NCBI GenBank assembly: GCA_023428085.1
Contig: JAEYZK010000380.1
Coordinates: 1-9,119 of the forward strand
Direction of reading: 5' to 3'
DNA: 9,119 bases
From: Pseudomonadota bacterium
GTDB taxonomy: Bacteria; Myxococcota; Myxococcia; Myxococcales; Anaeromyxobacteraceae
In this document: positions 7,356 to 9,119 of the stretch, one piece after another
How the letters are laid out: the number at the start of each line of letters is the position of its first letter
Numbering within the stretch: the first letter of the stretch is position 1
Position numbers and translations under genes: made by a program
The notes under the pieces: generated by a model
What the model was told of the DNA's origin: nothing
Database searches by the model: none
The model's input: the letters and a program-made list of their open reading frames with translations, nothing else

Positions 7356-8090
7356 ATGGATCCCCGAGACCTCCGGGAGCTCGCCCGCGACCTCGTCGCC
7401 GGCGGCGGCGGCGCGGCGACCCTCGACGCCCTCGCGGCCGCCCGGCGGAGCGGGGCGCTGCCGCTCCACGCGGCGAGCCTCCGGGCGCTGCGCCGGGTGG
7501 TCCACCACCTGCCTGCGTTCCGGCGCGCGCTGCTTCGCGAGACGCCGTTCCCGCCCGCGCTCGTCCATGGCGACCTGCACCCGGGCAACGTGATCGTCGC
7601 GCGCGCGGGCGGGGCGCTCGCGCCGCGGCTCCTCGACTGGGGGCGCGCCCGCCGGGGGGCGCCGCTCGAGGACGTGGCCTCGTGGATCCAGAGCCTCGGG
7701 TGCTGGGAGCCCGCCGCCCGCCGGCGCCACGACACGCTGCTCGCCGCCTACCTCCGCGCGCGCGGCGGCGCCGGCGGGATCCCGGCGGACGTCCGCGAGG
7801 CGTGCTGGCTCGCCGGCGCGTCCAACGCCCTCGCGGGCGCGATGCTCCACCACGCGGGCGTCGCCGCCGATCCCGCCGCCGCGCGCCCGGCGCGGGCGCG
7901 GGCCGCGTGGGCGCTCCACGACTGGCTGCGGATCATCCGGCGGGCGGCGGCGGTGTGGGGCGTCGCGGAGCGGGCCTCACCAGGTGCGCGCGCTCGTCGA
8001 ACGCCTCCGCGCGGCGCCGTCCCGGATCCCACCGCAGCCGCGAGATCGACCCGTTCGCCGGACGATACGCGCCCCACCGCGCGCAGCTGA
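7356..8090 (+). CDS. Short phosphotransferase (APH/choline-kinase family), N-terminal lobe absent
   Basis: The 244-residue product has the catalytic signature of the aminoglycoside/choline phosphotransferase superfamily. ALVHGDLHPGNVIV contains the catalytic-base position Asp73 and Asn78; RLLDWGRA contains the metal-binding position Asp94; LEDVASWIQSLG follows. Family members transfer phosphate from ATP to a small hydroxyl compound and are usually about 280-350 residues long, with an N-terminal lobe carrying a Gly-rich loop and an ATP-binding Lys. Here only about 70 residues precede the HGD motif, and they look like the helices that open the C-lobe. In-frame sequence back to 7224 contains no other start and no lobe. 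Recognisable sequence ends near residue 203; the last 40 residues are Arg/Pro/Ser-rich and run over the opposing gene. Either a remnant gene or a lobe-less family member; substrate unknown. Confidence 0.72.
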   Translation: MDPRDLRELARDLVAGGGGAATLDALAAARRSGALPLHAASLRALRRVVHHLPAFRRALLRETPFPPALVHGDLHPGNVIVARAGGALAPRLLDWGRARRGAPLEDVASWIQSLGCWEPAARRRHDTLLAAYLRARGGAGGIPADVREACWLAGASNALAGAMLHHAGVAADPAAARPARARAAWALHDWLRIIRRAAAVWGVAERASPGARARRTPPRGAVPDPTAAARSTRSPDDTRPTARS

Positions 8091-8607
8091 GGCCCTCGAG
8101 CCACCCGAAGGCCTGGGAGATGAACCCCGCGTGCGTCACGAGGACGACGCGTTGGCCGCGGTGCCGCGCGGCCAGCGCCCGGAGCGCGCGGAGGCACCGG
8201 CCGCGAAACTCCCGGTAGCTCTCGCCCTCCGGCCAGCGGAAGTCCTCGTGCCGCTCCTCGAGGTTGCGGGCCCAGGCGTCCGGATGCCCGGCGCGCACCT
8301 CGTCGATGGTCCGCCCGTCCACGGCGCCGCAGAAGATCTCGCGCAGGCGCGGCTCGATCCGCAGGGGGAGGCCGAGCGCCGCGCAGATCGGCGCGGCCGT
8401 GTCGCGCGCGCGGGTGAGGGGGCTCGCGTACACGGCCGCCAACGAGGGCTCCCGGCGCAGCGCCTCGGCCGCGCGGCGCGCCTCGCGGCGGCCCTCCTCG
8501 CTGAGCGGCGTGTCCGTCCAGCCGCTCATCCGCATGCCCGCCGGCCCGCCGTTCGCGGCGGTGTGGCCGTGGCGCACGAGGACGAAGGAGGTGGGCTGCG
8601 GGACCAT
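7933..8607 (-). CDS. Histidine phosphatase (phosphoglycerate-mutase-like) family protein
   Basis: This 224-residue cytoplasmic protein belongs to the histidine phosphatase superfamily, in which a His is transiently phosphorylated during removal of phosphate from a substrate. The RHG motif lies at 12-14 (FVLVRHGHTAANG, nucleophile His13). Arg66 is in YASPLTRARDTA, the acid Glu90 in RLREIFCGAVDG, and the second catalytic His159 in VVLVTHAGFISQ. NGSISRLRW and the final AHL at about 207-209 are typical of the family's end, and the last 15 residues are a Pro/Arg tail. The ATG at 8607 has GGAAG four bases upstream. CobC-type alpha-ribazole phosphatases and phosphoglycerate mutase-like enzymes share these motifs, so the substrate cannot be assigned. 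No cobalamin gene is nearby. It overlaps the upstream same-strand gene by 82 bp and the opposing phosphotransferase gene by 158 bp. Confidence 0.92.
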   Translation of the reverse strand: MVPQPTSFVLVRHGHTAANGGPAGMRMSGWTDTPLSEEGRREARRAAEALRREPSLAAVYASPLTRARDTAAPICAALGLPLRIEPRLREIFCGAVDGRTIDEVRAGHPDAWARNLEERHEDFRWPEGESYREFRGRCLRALRALAARHRGQRVVLVTHAGFISQAFGWLEGLSCARWGAYRPANGSISRLRWDPGRRRAEAFDERAHLVRPAPRRPTPPPPAG

Positions 8608-9119
8608 GCCGCTTCCGTAACAACGCCGCGCCCGGAGTTCCTCCGCGCCTCGGTCCGGGGTCCGCCGGCGCCGCGCACCACCGCCGCCCGGAACGCGTCC
8701 GCCACCGCGCGGAACGCGTCCTGGATCGCGCTCCGCTCGATCTCGAACGGCTTCTCGGGACGGATCGCCTCGGCCGCTTCCGCCGCGGCCCGGACCCACG
8801 GCCGCAGCTCCGGGGCGCGCCGGTCCGCGATCCGCGCGAGCGCCGCCGCGCTCGCGCGGAGACCGCTGCGGGCGAGGTCGGTGTGGCCGAACCACCCGGG
8901 ATCCGTCCCGAGCGCGCGCGCGTCCTCCTCGATGGACCGCGCGAGCTCCGCGGCCTCGGCCCCTCCATCCAGTCGCCGCGTGAGCGTCGCGAAGCTCGCG
9001 AGCAGGTCGGAGGCCCGCCGCTGCGCCTCGACCCCGTGGAGCCGCGGCAGCTCCACGAGCCACGCGTCGGCCTCGGCGAGCACCTCCGGCGCCGGGCGGG
9101 CGTCGTCCCGATCCACCGC
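8526..9119 (-). CDS. Hypothetical alanine-rich helical protein, 5' end possibly outside window
   Basis: I do not recognise this protein. About 197 codons are visible, and the frame is open to the right edge. A GTG at 9116 could be the start, but coding may continue upstream. The sequence is rich in Ala, Arg, Glu and Leu, with heptad-like helical stretches (for example LARSIEEDARALG and IQDAFRAVADAFRAAV) and no signal peptide or membrane segment in the visible part. After about residue 155 the character changes to a Ser/Pro/Arg-rich tail, because the frame has no stop until 8526 and runs 82 bp into the histidine phosphatase gene. The helical part reads as real protein; the tail looks like an accidental out-of-frame reading. 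The overlap suggests co-transcription, perhaps translational coupling, with the phosphatase. No function is proposed. Confidence 0.6.
   Translation of the reverse strand, partial: AVDRDDARPAPEVLAEADAWLVELPRLHGVEAQRRASDLLASFATLTRRLDGGAEAAELARSIEEDARALGTDPGWFGHTDLARSGLRASAAALARIADRRAPELRPWVRAAAEAAEAIRPEKPFEIERSAIQDAFRAVADAFRAAVVRGAGGPRTEARRNSGRGVVTEAAWSRSPPPSSSCATATPPRTAGRRACG

Noticed and set aside
7224..7919. N-terminal extension of the thiamine-diphosphate enzyme frame on the - strand
   Set aside because: The family N-terminus begins at the ATG at 7223, with a good ribosome binding site. The extension is antisense to the phosphotransferase motifs.
8608..9063. N-terminal extension of the histidine phosphatase frame
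   Set aside because: The RHG motif is normally within the first 15 residues, and the ATG at 8607 satisfies this. The extra sequence is an Arg/Gly/Ala-rich out-of-frame reading of the upstream gene.
1..9119. Mobile elements, CRISPR arrays, tRNA or rRNA genes, and horizontally acquired islands
   Set aside because: No transposase or integrase reading frame, regular repeat array, RNA gene or change in base composition was seen on either strand.

Overview
The window is very GC-rich (well over 70% by eye), with a strong preference for G or C at third codon positions, GTG and possibly TTG starts, and long antisense open frames that arise from this composition. Together with the gene families present, this suggests a high-GC Gram-negative bacterium. 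An Anaeromyxobacter-like member of the Myxococcota is my best guess, but it is an inference from composition and protein style, with no taxonomic marker in view. The window looks like ordinary chromosome: no mobile element, CRISPR array, tRNA or rRNA was found, and base composition is uniform throughout.

Left part (1-3963, + strand): a two-gene RND efflux module. The 3' part of a periplasmic adaptor (membrane fusion protein) gene is followed after 13 bp by a complete HAE1-type RND permease gene. The two products should form the inner-membrane and periplasmic parts of a tripartite proton-driven drug or solvent pump. No outer-membrane channel gene follows, so it lies upstream of the window or elsewhere. 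Middle (about 4070-5377, + strand): a MltD-like lytic transglycosylase with an N-terminal export signal, an SLT domain, a basic low-complexity linker and a C-terminal LysM domain, acting on peptidoglycan in the periplasm. A strong GC hairpin at 5413-5444 separates it from the convergent next gene and probably terminates one or both.

Right part: a pyruvate-oxidase-like thiamine-diphosphate enzyme (5445-7223, - strand) is divergent from a short phosphotransferase-family gene (7356-8090, + strand). The latter keeps the APH/choline-kinase catalytic motifs but has no room for the N-terminal, nucleotide-binding lobe. Its 3' end overlaps by 158 bp a convergent histidine-phosphatase gene (7933-8607, - strand). 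That gene in turn overlaps by 82 bp the end of an upstream, unrecognised helical protein gene (8526 to the right edge, - strand), so these last two probably form one transcription unit.

The genes do not form an obvious single system: efflux, cell-wall turnover, pyruvate metabolism and small-molecule phosphoryl transfer sit side by side. I see no convincing new biological system. The features most worth a second look are the N-lobe-less phosphotransferase, the convergent overlap in which both conserved cores end almost exactly where they meet, and the variant cofactor motif of the thiamine-diphosphate enzyme.
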